Positions 1 to 7,834 of a DNA stretch of 10,493 nucleotides are shown piece by piece; positions within the stretch are counted from its first letter, which is position 1, and each line of letters starts with the position of its first letter. A model generated the notes under the pieces. It was not told the origin of the DNA. It did no database searches and worked only from the letters and a program-made list of their open reading frames with translations. A program made the translations under genes and the position numbers. Source of the DNA: Gammaproteobacteria bacterium (GTDB lineage: Bacteria; Pseudomonadota; Gammaproteobacteria; UBA9214); the NCBI GenBank assembly GCA_030635865.1, contig DAOVYA010000029.1, positions 1 through 10,493 on the forward strand, given 5' to 3'.

Positions 1-1
1 C

Positions 2-196
<195 letters not shown>

Positions 197-232
197 AATC
201 ACTCTCAAATACGCTAGAATACTGCCCTGGAA

Positions 233-251
233 CGGGCGGAACACCTGCCCG
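233..251 (+). promoter_or_regulatory. Hairpin in the mreB-mreC gap
   Basis: Seven bases at 233-239 (CGGGCGG) can pair with 245-251 (CTGCCCG), with one G-U pair and a five-base loop. No T-run follows, so it does not look like an intrinsic terminator. It ends 29 bases before the likely mreC start and could act in mRNA processing or in setting mreC expression relative to mreB; that role is inference. A TAGAAT at 215-220 resembles a -10 hexamer, but no -35 sits at proper spacing, so I do not call a promoter. Confidence 0.35.
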
Positions 252-280
252 GGTAATACCACTGCATCACGGGGTGTCCG

Positions 281-1204
281 ATCAAGCTTATTTTCACACA
301 AGGTCCTTCCATTACGGCACGACTGATCCTGCTTGTGCTGCTGTCTGTCGTACTCATGGTGATGGACCACCGCCACCAAAACCTTGATTCGGTGCGCTCG
401 GCCCTTTCCGTGATTGTCTACCCGTTGCAACTGGCCATCGAGTTACCGGGTTCGGTGTCAGACTGGTTTAGTGAATCGCTTTCTTCACGCCGGGAACTGC
501 AGGAGGAAAACGCGAGCCTGCGCACCCAGCAAATCATGCAAAAGGTACAGATGCAAAGACTGGCTGCACTCGAAACTGAAAATATACGCCTGCGCGGACT
601 CCTCGATGCTTCATTCGAAATCGGCGAGAAAAGATTGATCGCGGAATTGATGTCAGTAAACCTTGACCCCTTCCAGCACCAGATCGTAATCAACAAGGGA
701 ACGCGTGATGACGTCTTTCCCGGCCAGCCGATACTCGATGCCGAAGGCGTCATGGGGCAAATCGTCCATGCCGGACCCTATACTTCAACCGCTGTACTGA
801 TCACCGATACATCACATGCAATTCCGGTACAGGTCAATCGCAACGGCTTGCGCTCCATTGCGATTGGCAGCGGCGCAATCAACCGGCTGGAACTACCTTA
901 TATTCCGAATAATTCAGACATCCTGCCGGGTGACTTGCTGGTTACATCCGGGCTTGGCGGGCGCTTCCCGCCCGGTTACCCGGTCGCCAGGGTAAGCGCG
1001 GTACAACATGACCCCGGGCGTTCATTTGCACAGGTAGTGGCAGAACCGCTTGCGCAGCTAAACCGGAGTCGTGAAGTACTGCTGGTATGGCCGGGCGAAA
1101 CCACCACCGTTCTGGAACCAACAGCCCCCGCGGACATGGAAGATGTGACCACGGAAAATGGTGTGAGTGAAGCTGCCATCGAAGCCACGGGGAGCACACC
1201 ATGA
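281..1204 (+). CDS. mreC: Rod shape-determining protein MreC (start codon uncertain)
   Basis: MreC is a bitopic inner-membrane protein whose periplasmic domain binds and activates PBP2 in the elongasome. Counting from 281, it shows a short cytoplasmic start (KLIFTQGPSITAR), one membrane segment at about residues 13-29, a charged coiled coil at about 69-108 (RRELQEENASLR, LETENIRLRGLL), the beta-rich MreC domain, and an acidic low-complexity tail that looks disordered. Length is about 307 residues, normal for the family. The first conventional start codon is GTG at 335, which would remove the cytoplasmic part and half the membrane helix and is therefore unlikely. The reading frame is open from 257, but no ATG, GTG or TTG occurs in it before 335. 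I set the start at ATC 281 by similarity to the usual MreC N-terminus. A GTG at 274 lies one base out of frame and would fit if one base were removed. The gene ends in an ATGA overlap with mreD. Confidence 0.93.
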   Translation: MKLIFTQGPSITARLILLVLLSVVLMVMDHRHQNLDSVRSALSVIVYPLQLAIELPGSVSDWFSESLSSRRELQEENASLRTQQIMQKVQMQRLAALETENIRLRGLLDASFEIGEKRLIAELMSVNLDPFQHQIVINKGTRDDVFPGQPILDAEGVMGQIVHAGPYTSTAVLITDTSHAIPVQVNRNGLRSIAIGSGAINRLELPYIPNNSDILPGDLLVTSGLGGRFPPGYPVARVSAVQHDPGRSFAQVVAEPLAQLNRSREVLLVWPGETTTVLEPTAPADMEDVTTENGVSEAAIEATGSTP

Positions 1205-1689
1205 GGCTTGCAAAACACCATGGCGGCAAGATCATCCTGATCACTTTTATTATCGCACTGTTACTGACTATCATGCCCCTGCCTGACTGGTTGCGCTACG
1301 CGCGCCCGGACTGGGTCGGGCTGGTGCTTATCTATTGGTGTCTTGCAGTCCCGGATCGGGTCGGTGTCAACACGGGCTGGCTGACGGGCTTGCTGGTTGA
1401 CCTGCTCACTGGCACCCTGCTTGGCCAACATGCCCTGTCACTGACCGTGGTAGCCTGGCTGACACTGAAATTCCATCAACGCATGCGCCTGTTTCCCGTC
1501 TGGCAACAGGCCGTCACAGTGATGGTCCTTTTAATCGTCCACCAGCTACTGGCACTCTGGATCAGCCGCATAATCGGCCACCCCGGCGCACCGTGGTACG
1601 TGTGGATGCCTGCGATCACCGGCATGTTGATCTGGCCACTGGTCTTTACTGCGTTGCGCGGATTACGCCGCGGGTTCAGGGTTGATTAA
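1201..1689 (+). CDS. mreD: Rod shape-determining protein MreD
   Basis: MreD is a small multi-pass inner-membrane protein of the elongasome that works with MreC to control PBP2-RodA activity. The product has 162 residues, typical of gammaproteobacterial MreD. It has about five hydrophobic segments (for example IILITFIIALLLTIM near the N-terminus and MLIWPLVFTAL near the C-terminus), the motif RPDWVGLVLIYW, and a GLLVDLLTGTLLGQHAL stretch characteristic of the family. The ATG overlaps the mreC stop in ATGA, and GGGGAG at 1189-1194 gives a good ribosome-binding site six bases upstream, so the start is well supported. mrdA follows after nine bases. Confidence 0.95.
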   Translation: MRLAKHHGGKIILITFIIALLLTIMPLPDWLRYARPDWVGLVLIYWCLAVPDRVGVNTGWLTGLLVDLLTGTLLGQHALSLTVVAWLTLKFHQRMRLFPVWQQAVTVMVLLIVHQLLALWISRIIGHPGAPWYVWMPAITGMLIWPLVFTALRGLRRGFRVD

Positions 1690-1698
1690 GCAGTCTTT

Positions 1699-3549
1699 AT
1701 GCAACAGCAACTCACTTTAAAGGACCATTTCTTCGAAACCCGGCTGTTCATGCGCCGTATCATTGCATTGATCATTCTTGGCAGCGTCCTGCTCCTGGTT
1801 CTGCTCGGCCGGCTCTGGTATCTGCAGGTCATCGAACATGAACATTTCACCACCCTGTCGGAAGACAACCGCGTAAAGCTGCAGCCGGTCCCACCCAATC
1901 GCGGCCTGATTTATGACCGCAATGGCATACTGATGGCTGAGAACCTGCCTTCCTACCGGCTGGAAATTACACCGGAACAGGTAGATGACATGAGTGCCAC
2001 GCTGTCGGCCCTTGAGGACATTATCGGAATCCGTGAGATTGACCGTAACCGTTTCGAGAAACTTTTAAGCCGCAAGCCACGGTTCGAAGCCATCCCGCTG
2101 CGTTTTCATTTGAATGACAAGGAAGTCGCACAATTTTCCGTTAATCGTCACAAGTTTCCCGGCGTGGAAATCACCGCAGGCCTGGCCCGCCATTACCCGC
2201 ACGGAAAACTCGCTGCGCACGCGCTGGGATATGTCAGCCGGATTGACGAACAGGCACTGAGATCACTCGATACTTCAAATTATCGCGGCACTACACATGT
2301 CGGAAAAATCGGCCTTGAGAAAACCTACGAATCCCTGCTGCATGGTACGGTCGGCTACCAGCAGGTCGAAACTACAGCACAGGGGCGGGTATTACGGGTA
2401 CTTAACCGCACGTCTCCCGTTTCCGGACGCAATCTTTACCTGACACTGGATTTACACGTACAAGCTGCAGCTGAACAGGCCTTTGGCGATTACTCGGGTT
2501 CTGCAGTGGCGATTAATCCCAAAAACGGCGATATCCTGGCACTGGTCAGTCTGCCAGCCTATGACCCGAATGCATTTGTGAACGGTATTGATTACGACGA
2601 CTATGCAGCCCTGAACAACAACGACCAGGAACCCCTGTTCAACCGCGCCCTGCGCGGTCAATATCCGCCGGGTTCCACGATCAAACCATTCATGGGACTG
2701 GCCGGACTGGAACAGGGAATTACCGGCAGGCATTCAGCCACCTACTGCCCGGGCTTCTACACCCTGCCGGGCAGTACCCGCAAATATCGTGACTGGAAAC
2801 GTAAAGGGCACGGCACCGTCAGTCTGCATTCCGCCATTGTGCAGTCCTGTGACGTGTATTTCTACGATCTTGCGGGGTCGCTGGGCATCGACCGCATCCA
2901 TGACTACCTGGGTCAGTTCGGGTTTGGCAAACTCACCGGCGTTGATATCCAGGGAGAATTATCCGGCCTGTTACCCTCAAAGGAGTGGAAACGACGCCGT
3001 CGTAACGAGCCCTGGTTTCCCGGTGAGACCATCATAACCGGAATCGGCCAGGGTTTCTTCCTGGTCACACCCACTCAACTGGCAAACGCAACCGCCACAC
3101 TGGCCAATAATGGCCTGGTAATGAAACCGAGGATTGTTCACGCGGAACAGGAGGCAAACCGTAATGAACTCCTGCCACGCCACCCGGAACTGGCCGAGAC
3201 CATTACAGTAAATGACCAGGACCACTGGGATGCCGTTATCAATGCGATGACTGATGTCGTACATAGTCCACGCGGAACCGCACGCAAGGCTGGCGCTGGC
3301 AGCCCCTACCGGATTGCCGGCAAAACCGGAACTGCACAGGTATTTGGACTCAAGGAGGATGAAGAGTACGATGCGGCAACCATTGCAAAGAAGTTACGAG
3401 ACCACGCACTGTTTATCGCCTTCGCGCCCGTAGATAACCCACAGATTGCAGTCGCTGTCATTGTTGAAAATGGCGGCGGTGGCGGAGCGGTAGCTGCACC
3501 GATTGCCCGCACCATCATGGATGCATATCTGCTGGAAAAATCACCGTGA
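1699..3549 (+). CDS. mrdA: Penicillin-binding protein 2, elongation transpeptidase
   Basis: PBP2 is the class B D,D-transpeptidase that crosslinks peptidoglycan made by RodA during lateral wall growth; it is the target of mecillinam in enterics. The 616-residue protein has a membrane anchor at about 19-40, then the pedestal domain (NRGLIYDRNG near 67-76, the usual first dimerisation-domain motif). The catalytic domain carries all three active-site motifs: STIK with nucleophile S326 and K329, SCD at 383-385 (the SxN-type motif), and KTGT at 542-545. C350, D365, H371 and C384 lie in the positions of a zinc site reported for Acinetobacter PBP2, whose numbering this protein appears to share. A glycine-rich NGGGGGA stretch lies near the C-terminus. 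The start follows the mreD stop by nine bases; the ribosome-binding site is weak. The stop overlaps the rodA GTG in GTGA, fitting coupled synthesis of the PBP2-RodA pair. Confidence 0.97.
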   Translation: MQQQLTLKDHFFETRLFMRRIIALIILGSVLLLVLLGRLWYLQVIEHEHFTTLSEDNRVKLQPVPPNRGLIYDRNGILMAENLPSYRLEITPEQVDDMSATLSALEDIIGIREIDRNRFEKLLSRKPRFEAIPLRFHLNDKEVAQFSVNRHKFPGVEITAGLARHYPHGKLAAHALGYVSRIDEQALRSLDTSNYRGTTHVGKIGLEKTYESLLHGTVGYQQVETTAQGRVLRVLNRTSPVSGRNLYLTLDLHVQAAAEQAFGDYSGSAVAINPKNGDILALVSLPAYDPNAFVNGIDYDDYAALNNNDQEPLFNRALRGQYPPGSTIKPFMGLAGLEQGITGRHSATYCPGFYTLPGSTRKYRDWKRKGHGTVSLHSAIVQSCDVYFYDLAGSLGIDRIHDYLGQFGFGKLTGVDIQGELSGLLPSKEWKRRRRNEPWFPGETIITGIGQGFFLVTPTQLANATATLANNGLVMKPRIVHAEQEANRNELLPRHPELAETITVNDQDHWDAVINAMTDVVHSPRGTARKAGAGSPYRIAGKTGTAQVFGLKEDEEYDAATIAKKLRDHALFIAFAPVDNPQIAVAVIVENGGGGGAVAAPIARTIMDAYLLEKSP

Positions 3550-4670
3550 GTATCAGTATCAGTCCACATCGGGAAGACGCCAGTCTGCGTGGCTGGCAAT
3601 ATCGCCTGCACCTCGATACCCCGCTGCTAATTACCCTGATCTGTGTATCCGTCCTGGGGCTGATGATCCTCTACAGTGCAAGCGGGGGCGACATATCATT
3701 GGTCAAACGTCAATTAATCCGTCTCGGCCTCGCCTATACGGGCATGTTTATTGTTGCCCAGATCCACCCGCGGCTATTGCAACGACTGACTCCCTGGATA
3801 TTTGTTGCCGGGGTCCTGTTACTGCTGGCCGTACTCCTGGGGGGTGAAGCGAGTGGTGGTGCCCAACGCTGGCTGAATCTCTACGTGATCCGTTTCCAGC
3901 CGTCCGAAATGATGAAACTGGCCGTGCCAATGATGGTCGCATGGTACCTGGCCGATGGACGTCTCCCGCCCAACCGCTGGCAACTACTGGGTTCAGCCAC
4001 CCTGATCGCAGTGCCCATGCTGATGACTGCCAGACAACCGGATCTCGGCACTGCCATGCTGATTGGCAGTGCCGGCTTCTTTGCCCTGTTTCTTGCCGGC
4101 CTGCAATGGCGCCTGCTGGGATTTCTCGCTGTAATGGCAGGAGCAATGGCACCACTGCTATGGCACTTCATGCTCGATTACCAACGTCAACGTGTAATCA
4201 CTTTTCTCAGCCCGGAGAAAGATCCATTAGGCACCGGTTACCACATCATCCAGTCGAAGATCGCCATTGGCTCCGGCGGCCTGTTCGGCAAAGGCTGGCT
4301 CAACGGGACACAATCGCAACTGAATTTTCTTCCAGAGCGCTCCACTGACTTTATTTTCGCTGTACTGGGCGAGGAATTCGGTTTCTTCGGCATCCTGTTG
4401 CTGTTTTCCTTCTACATCATTATCGTGGTACGCGGCATCATGATCGCGATTCAGGCACAGGATACCTACACACGTTTGCTGGCGGGCAGCCTTTCAATGA
4501 CATTCTTTGTCTACGTCATCATTAACACCGGGATGGTCACCGGACTGTTACCAGTGGTCGGCCTGCCCTTGCCCATGATCAGTTATGGCGGCACCTCCAT
4601 CGTCACACTCATGGCAGGTTTTGGTATCCTCATGTCAATACAGACTCATCGCAAACTGCTGTCAACCTGA
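3546..4670 (+). CDS. rodA: SEDS peptidoglycan glycosyltransferase RodA
   Basis: RodA polymerises lipid II into glycan strands on the outer face of the inner membrane and forms a complex with PBP2. The product has 374 residues and about ten hydrophobic segments. Family signatures are visible: RFQPSEMMKLA near residues 117-127, ARQPDLGTAMLIGSAGFF, the loop QSKIAIGSGGLFGKG, FLPERSTDFIFAVLGEEFG, and the closing LPLPMISYGGTS. D268 in ERSTDF corresponds to the acidic residue considered catalytic in RodA proteins; many homologues have H where this one has S267-1 (ER-H-TDF). The start is GTG at 3546, overlapping the mrdA stop, with GGAAA a few bases upstream. The stop overlaps the next ATG as TGATG. 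Confidence 0.97.
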   Translation: MSISISPHREDASLRGWQYRLHLDTPLLITLICVSVLGLMILYSASGGDISLVKRQLIRLGLAYTGMFIVAQIHPRLLQRLTPWIFVAGVLLLLAVLLGGEASGGAQRWLNLYVIRFQPSEMMKLAVPMMVAWYLADGRLPPNRWQLLGSATLIAVPMLMTARQPDLGTAMLIGSAGFFALFLAGLQWRLLGFLAVMAGAMAPLLWHFMLDYQRQRVITFLSPEKDPLGTGYHIIQSKIAIGSGGLFGKGWLNGTQSQLNFLPERSTDFIFAVLGEEFGFFGILLLFSFYIIIVVRGIMIAIQAQDTYTRLLAGSLSMTFFVYVIINTGMVTGLLPVVGLPLPMISYGGTSIVTLMAGFGILMSIQTHRKLLST

Positions 4671-5752
4671 TGTGTAGCCAGATGCCAGAATGCAAACCAG
4701 TTAAATCCACGGGAACATCCTCGATGCCTCAACCAATCTCCCGAACCGGTATTTTTACCACCCTGCTGTTGGCCTTTTTTTCAACCTGCAGCATGCCGGT
4801 CACAGCAGTAACCGCATACAGCGAAAACCCGAAGGTACAAGTATTTATTGATGAGATGGTCTCCCGCCACAATTTTGACAAGGAAGAACTGACCAGCCTG
4901 TTTTCAAAGGCAGAACGACGCGACGACATCCTTGAACTCATGAGGAAGCCAGCCGAGAAACGCTTGCCCTGGTTCGAATACCGGAAAATTTTCCTGACGC
5001 AAAGCCGCATCAACGGGGGTGTCACATTCTGGCAGGATAATGCCGAAATTCTTGCCAGGGCAGGAAAAACCTTCGGTGTGGATCCCCAGATTATTGTAGC
5101 CATCATTGGAGTGGAAACCCGCTATGGCAGTAATACCGGCAGACACCGGGTACTGGATGCACTCTCCACACTGGCCTTCGACTATCCGCCACGCAGCAGG
5201 TTCTTCCGGGGTGAACTCGAACAGTACCTGGTACTGACGCGCGAGGAAGGTATCGACCCGCTGGAGACAACGGGCTCCTATGCCGGCGCCATGGGTTATG
5301 GACAATTTATCCCGAGCAGCTACCGGGCATACTCCGTCGATTTCAATAACGACGGCAAACGCGATCTCTGGAACAGCAAGAACGACATTATCGGCAGTGT
5401 GGCAAATTATTTTCATGTCCACGGGTGGAACCCTGGTGAGCCTGTGGCAATACCTGCCAGCGTAAACGGCGAAAAATACCGGCTGATTCTCGACCGGGGT
5501 TACCAACCCAACACGGTACTGGGTGCAATGCGCCATGACGGGATCACACCTGCCAGGTCTATGCCAGATCAGCTACCCGGCGCATTACTTGAATTTGAGA
5601 TGAAGGATGAACCCGAATACTGGATAGGCTTCAATAATTTCTATGTGATCACGCGATACAATCACAGCCCGCTCTATGCCATGGCGGTGTATCAACTCAG
5701 CGAGGAAATTCGTGAGGCCTACGAACAGGATCTGCAGTTATTGTATGAATAA
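4670..5752 (+). CDS. mltB: Membrane-bound lytic murein transglycosylase B family (GH103)
   Basis: MltB cleaves glycan strands between MurNAc and GlcNAc, giving 1,6-anhydro ends. The GH103 catalytic domain is clear: VAIIGVETRYGSNTG contains the likely catalytic acid E149, followed by LSTLAFDYPPR, SYAGAMGYGQFIPSSYR and a calcium-loop-like DFNNDGKRDLWN. Length is 360 residues from this ATG, near the 361 of the E. coli enzyme. Two starts are possible. ATG 4670 overlaps the rodA stop and matches the coupling style of the cluster. ATG 4724 (M19) has GGGA nine bases upstream and gives a more normal signal peptide. The hydrophobic segment at about 28-40 ends in FFSTC, which is a poor lipobox, and a signal peptidase I site after AVTA (residue 49) looks better. 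The protein may therefore be soluble in the periplasm rather than lipid-anchored. Confidence 0.94.
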   Translation: MCSQMPECKPVKSTGTSSMPQPISRTGIFTTLLLAFFSTCSMPVTAVTAYSENPKVQVFIDEMVSRHNFDKEELTSLFSKAERRDDILELMRKPAEKRLPWFEYRKIFLTQSRINGGVTFWQDNAEILARAGKTFGVDPQIIVAIIGVETRYGSNTGRHRVLDALSTLAFDYPPRSRFFRGELEQYLVLTREEGIDPLETTGSYAGAMGYGQFIPSSYRAYSVDFNNDGKRDLWNSKNDIIGSVANYFHVHGWNPGEPVAIPASVNGEKYRLILDRGYQPNTVLGAMRHDGITPARSMPDQLPGALLEFEMKDEPEYWIGFNNFYVITRYNHSPLYAMAVYQLSEEIREAYEQDLQLLYE

Positions 5753-6590
5753 CTGCATAGTTACAAAAATAATTGCGATCCCTGCGACGGGCCTCCTGCT
5801 TGCTGCAGTTTTATTCACCGGCTGTTCATCAAGAGGTCCGCTGGAACCGGAGGATGCCGCACCCCCCGAACCTCTGGATGTCAGCCACATACCAAATGCT
5901 GTTCCCCGTCCCGAACCCTTAAGTCGCTATGGTAACCCGCCTTCCTACGTTGTACGCGGGAAACGCTACTACACCATGCCATCCGGCAAGGGCTACAAGG
6001 AGCGGGGTATCGCTTCCTGGTACGGGACAAAATTCCAGGGAAAACGCACCTCCAGCGGCGAGCCCTACGATTTGTATGGAATGACAGCCGCGCATCGTGC
6101 ACTGCCACTGCCAACGTATGCTGAAGTAACAAACCTGAAAAACGGGCGATCTGTTATCGTAAAGGTCAACGATCGCGGCCCCTTTCACCAGGGTCGAATC
6201 ATTGACCTGTCTTACGCAGCAGCAGTCAAGCTTGGCATCATAGGCTACGGGACAGGCCTGGTTGAGGTTCGGGCAATTGATACCAGCGAACCTGACCCCA
6301 CCCACATGACAGGGGCAGGGCAGGAACCGGAATCTGCCCTGCCTGCCAGCCAGGAAAAGCCCCGGGTATATTTGCAGGCAGGTGCCTTCCGTGAACGTAG
6401 ATACGCAGAACAGTTACGTGCAGAAATCGAAACCCGGAAACTTGGTGAGGTCAGGATCGTTGAGCCTGCAGGCAAAAGTACCCTTTACAAGGTACAGGTA
6501 GGGCCCCTGCAGAACACCGGGGAAGCCAACCGGATAAATCGCGGGCTGAAAACACTGGGCATCAACGATGGTCATTCCCTTATACAATAG
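5745..6590 (+). CDS. rlpA: RlpA lipoprotein, septal-ring lytic transglycosylase with SPOR domain
   Basis: RlpA proteins are outer-membrane lipoproteins that localise to division sites through a SPOR domain binding denuded glycan; in Pseudomonas aeruginosa RlpA is a lytic transglycosylase. This 281-residue product has a lipoprotein signal with lipid-site C27 (VLFTGC), a Pro/Glu-rich linker, the RlpA double-psi beta-barrel from about 87 (RGIASWYGTKF) to about 175, a second linker, and a SPOR domain from about 206 to the end (PRVYLQAGAF, LYKVQVGPL). E106, D109 and H117 have the same spacing as E120, D123 and H131 of the Pseudomonas enzyme, so activity is likely. I chose ATG 5745 because it starts directly before the signal peptide; an upstream ATG at 5676 would put a long non-signal extension in front. 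The start overlaps the mltB end by 8 bases. Confidence 0.95.
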   Translation: MNNCIVTKIIAIPATGLLLAAVLFTGCSSRGPLEPEDAAPPEPLDVSHIPNAVPRPEPLSRYGNPPSYVVRGKRYYTMPSGKGYKERGIASWYGTKFQGKRTSSGEPYDLYGMTAAHRALPLPTYAEVTNLKNGRSVIVKVNDRGPFHQGRIIDLSYAAAVKLGIIGYGTGLVEVRAIDTSEPDPTHMTGAGQEPESALPASQEKPRVYLQAGAFRERRYAEQLRAEIETRKLGEVRIVEPAGKSTLYKVQVGPLQNTGEANRINRGLKTLGINDGHSLIQ

Positions 6591-6592
6591 AG

Positions 6593-6665
6593 TCAGGTCC
6601 TGATACGGGTTTGCAAATGCAGCGCCACATACGGACAATGCATGAACTATCAACCACGGACCTGA
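6593..6665 (+). promoter_or_regulatory. rlpA-dacA gap: inverted TCAGGTCC motifs and weak promoter candidate
   Basis: TCAGGTCC at 6593-6600 is repeated in inverted form as GGACCTGA at 6658-6665, just before the dacA ATG at 6667. The first copy also sits in a short palindrome, TCAGGTCCTGA, at 6593-6603. The two copies could pair across 57 bases in mRNA and cover the GGA that serves as the dacA ribosome-binding site, or could be half-sites for a DNA-binding protein. Between them TTGCAA (6611-6616) and GACAAT (6634-6639) with a 17-base spacer make a weak sigma-70 candidate (4 of 6 matches each). All regulatory roles are inference. Confidence 0.35.
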
Positions 6666-6666
6666 T

Positions 6667-7821
6667 ATGAACCTTATGCCGAACAGACTGATTTCCCTAA
6701 TATTTACAATAATTTACCTGGCATTCGCCGGTACTATACAGGCAGCCCCGCTGCCCATTCCAAAGCCACCATCGACTGGTGCAAAGGCCCTCATCATCCA
6801 GGACTTTAACAGTGGCTGGGTAATTGCCGAGAAAAATTCCAGCGAGCCGTTCGAACCCGCCAGCATCACCAAGCTGATGACCGCCTATGTCATCTTCAAT
6901 GAGCTGAAATCCGGCAACATTACCCTGGACACCATGGTCACAATCAGTGAAAAAGCCTGGCGCACCCCCGGCTCGCGCATGTTTGTCGAAGTCGGCACAC
7001 AGGTGTCTGTTGAAGACCTGCTACAGGGAATTATCATCCAGTCCGGCAACGATGCAACAGTTGCCATGGCAGAATTTATCGCTGGTAGTGAAGACACCTT
7101 TGCTGCCCTTATGAGCCGGACTGCAGAGGAACTCGGTCTGACAGGTAGCCACTTCGTGAACTCAACGGGTCTGCCAGACCCCGATCACTACATGACTGCC
7201 ATTGATATTGCCCGACTGGCATCGCGGGTAATTGCCGAATATCCGGAATACTATAAATGGTATTCACGCAAGGAATTTACCTACAACAAGATTACCCAGT
7301 ACAACCGCAACAAATTACTATGGCGCAATACAGGCGTTGACGGAGTGAAAACCGGCCATACTGAATCGGCGGGCTACTGCCTGGTCACCTCCGCAAAAAA
7401 AGACGGCATGCGTTTGATCACCGTGGTTCTCGGTACCGATAGTGCAAATACGCGTACTGATTCCAGCCAGGCACTGCTTAACTACGGCTTCCGTTTCTTT
7501 GAAACACACAAACTCTATGAACCGGAAACCCAGCTCGCCAGCACCCGGGTATGGAAAGGCGATGCCGAGTCTGTTTCTCTTGGTCTCAACAAGTCACTCT
7601 ACGTCACCATCCCCCGCGGGCAGTACAATTCACTGGACGCCTCCATGAACATCAACAATCGAATCATTGCCCCGATCTCGGCCGGAACAACGCTCGGAGC
7701 GGTACAGGTAAAACTTGGTGACACCGTTATTGCCGAACAGGAACTTGTAAGCCTGAACGCGATCGACGAGGGTTCGTTCTGGCAACGAATTTCTGATGAA
7801 GCCCTGCTCTATTTCGAATAG
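6667..7821 (+). CDS. dacA: D-alanyl-D-alanine carboxypeptidase (PBP5/6 family)
   Basis: This enzyme removes the terminal D-Ala from pentapeptide stems, limiting the number of crosslink donors; it acts on the periplasmic face of the inner membrane. The 384-residue product has a signal peptide with cleavage near IQA-AP (residues 24-27), then the peptidase S11 domain with SITK (S66, K69), SGN (126-128) and KTG (228-230). The PBP5 C-terminal beta-domain follows at about 280-365. The C-terminus (GSFWQRISDEALLYFE) is a short amphipathic segment like the membrane anchor of PBP5. The ATG at 6667 follows GGA by six bases. In many gammaproteobacteria dacA lies directly after rlpA, as here. It could equally be labelled dacC; the sequence alone does not separate PBP5 from PBP6. 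Confidence 0.95.
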   Translation: MNLMPNRLISLIFTIIYLAFAGTIQAAPLPIPKPPSTGAKALIIQDFNSGWVIAEKNSSEPFEPASITKLMTAYVIFNELKSGNITLDTMVTISEKAWRTPGSRMFVEVGTQVSVEDLLQGIIIQSGNDATVAMAEFIAGSEDTFAALMSRTAEELGLTGSHFVNSTGLPDPDHYMTAIDIARLASRVIAEYPEYYKWYSRKEFTYNKITQYNRNKLLWRNTGVDGVKTGHTESAGYCLVTSAKKDGMRLITVVLGTDSANTRTDSSQALLNYGFRFFETHKLYEPETQLASTRVWKGDAESVSLGLNKSLYVTIPRGQYNSLDASMNINNRIIAPISAGTTLGAVQVKLGDTVIAEQELVSLNAIDEGSFWQRISDEALLYFE

Positions 7822-7834
7822 ACCGACAGCTCAT

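Noticed and set aside
3503..4348. Open frames of 114-135 codons overlapping the mrdA-rodA junction and rodA on both strands
   Set aside because: They are shadows of rodA, whose frame carries clear SEDS motifs; the alternative translations are low in recognisable pattern.
4904..5536. A 210-codon open frame on the - strand within mltB
   Set aside because: It lies fully inside a well-recognised GH103 gene and shows no recognisable motif or ribosome-binding support.
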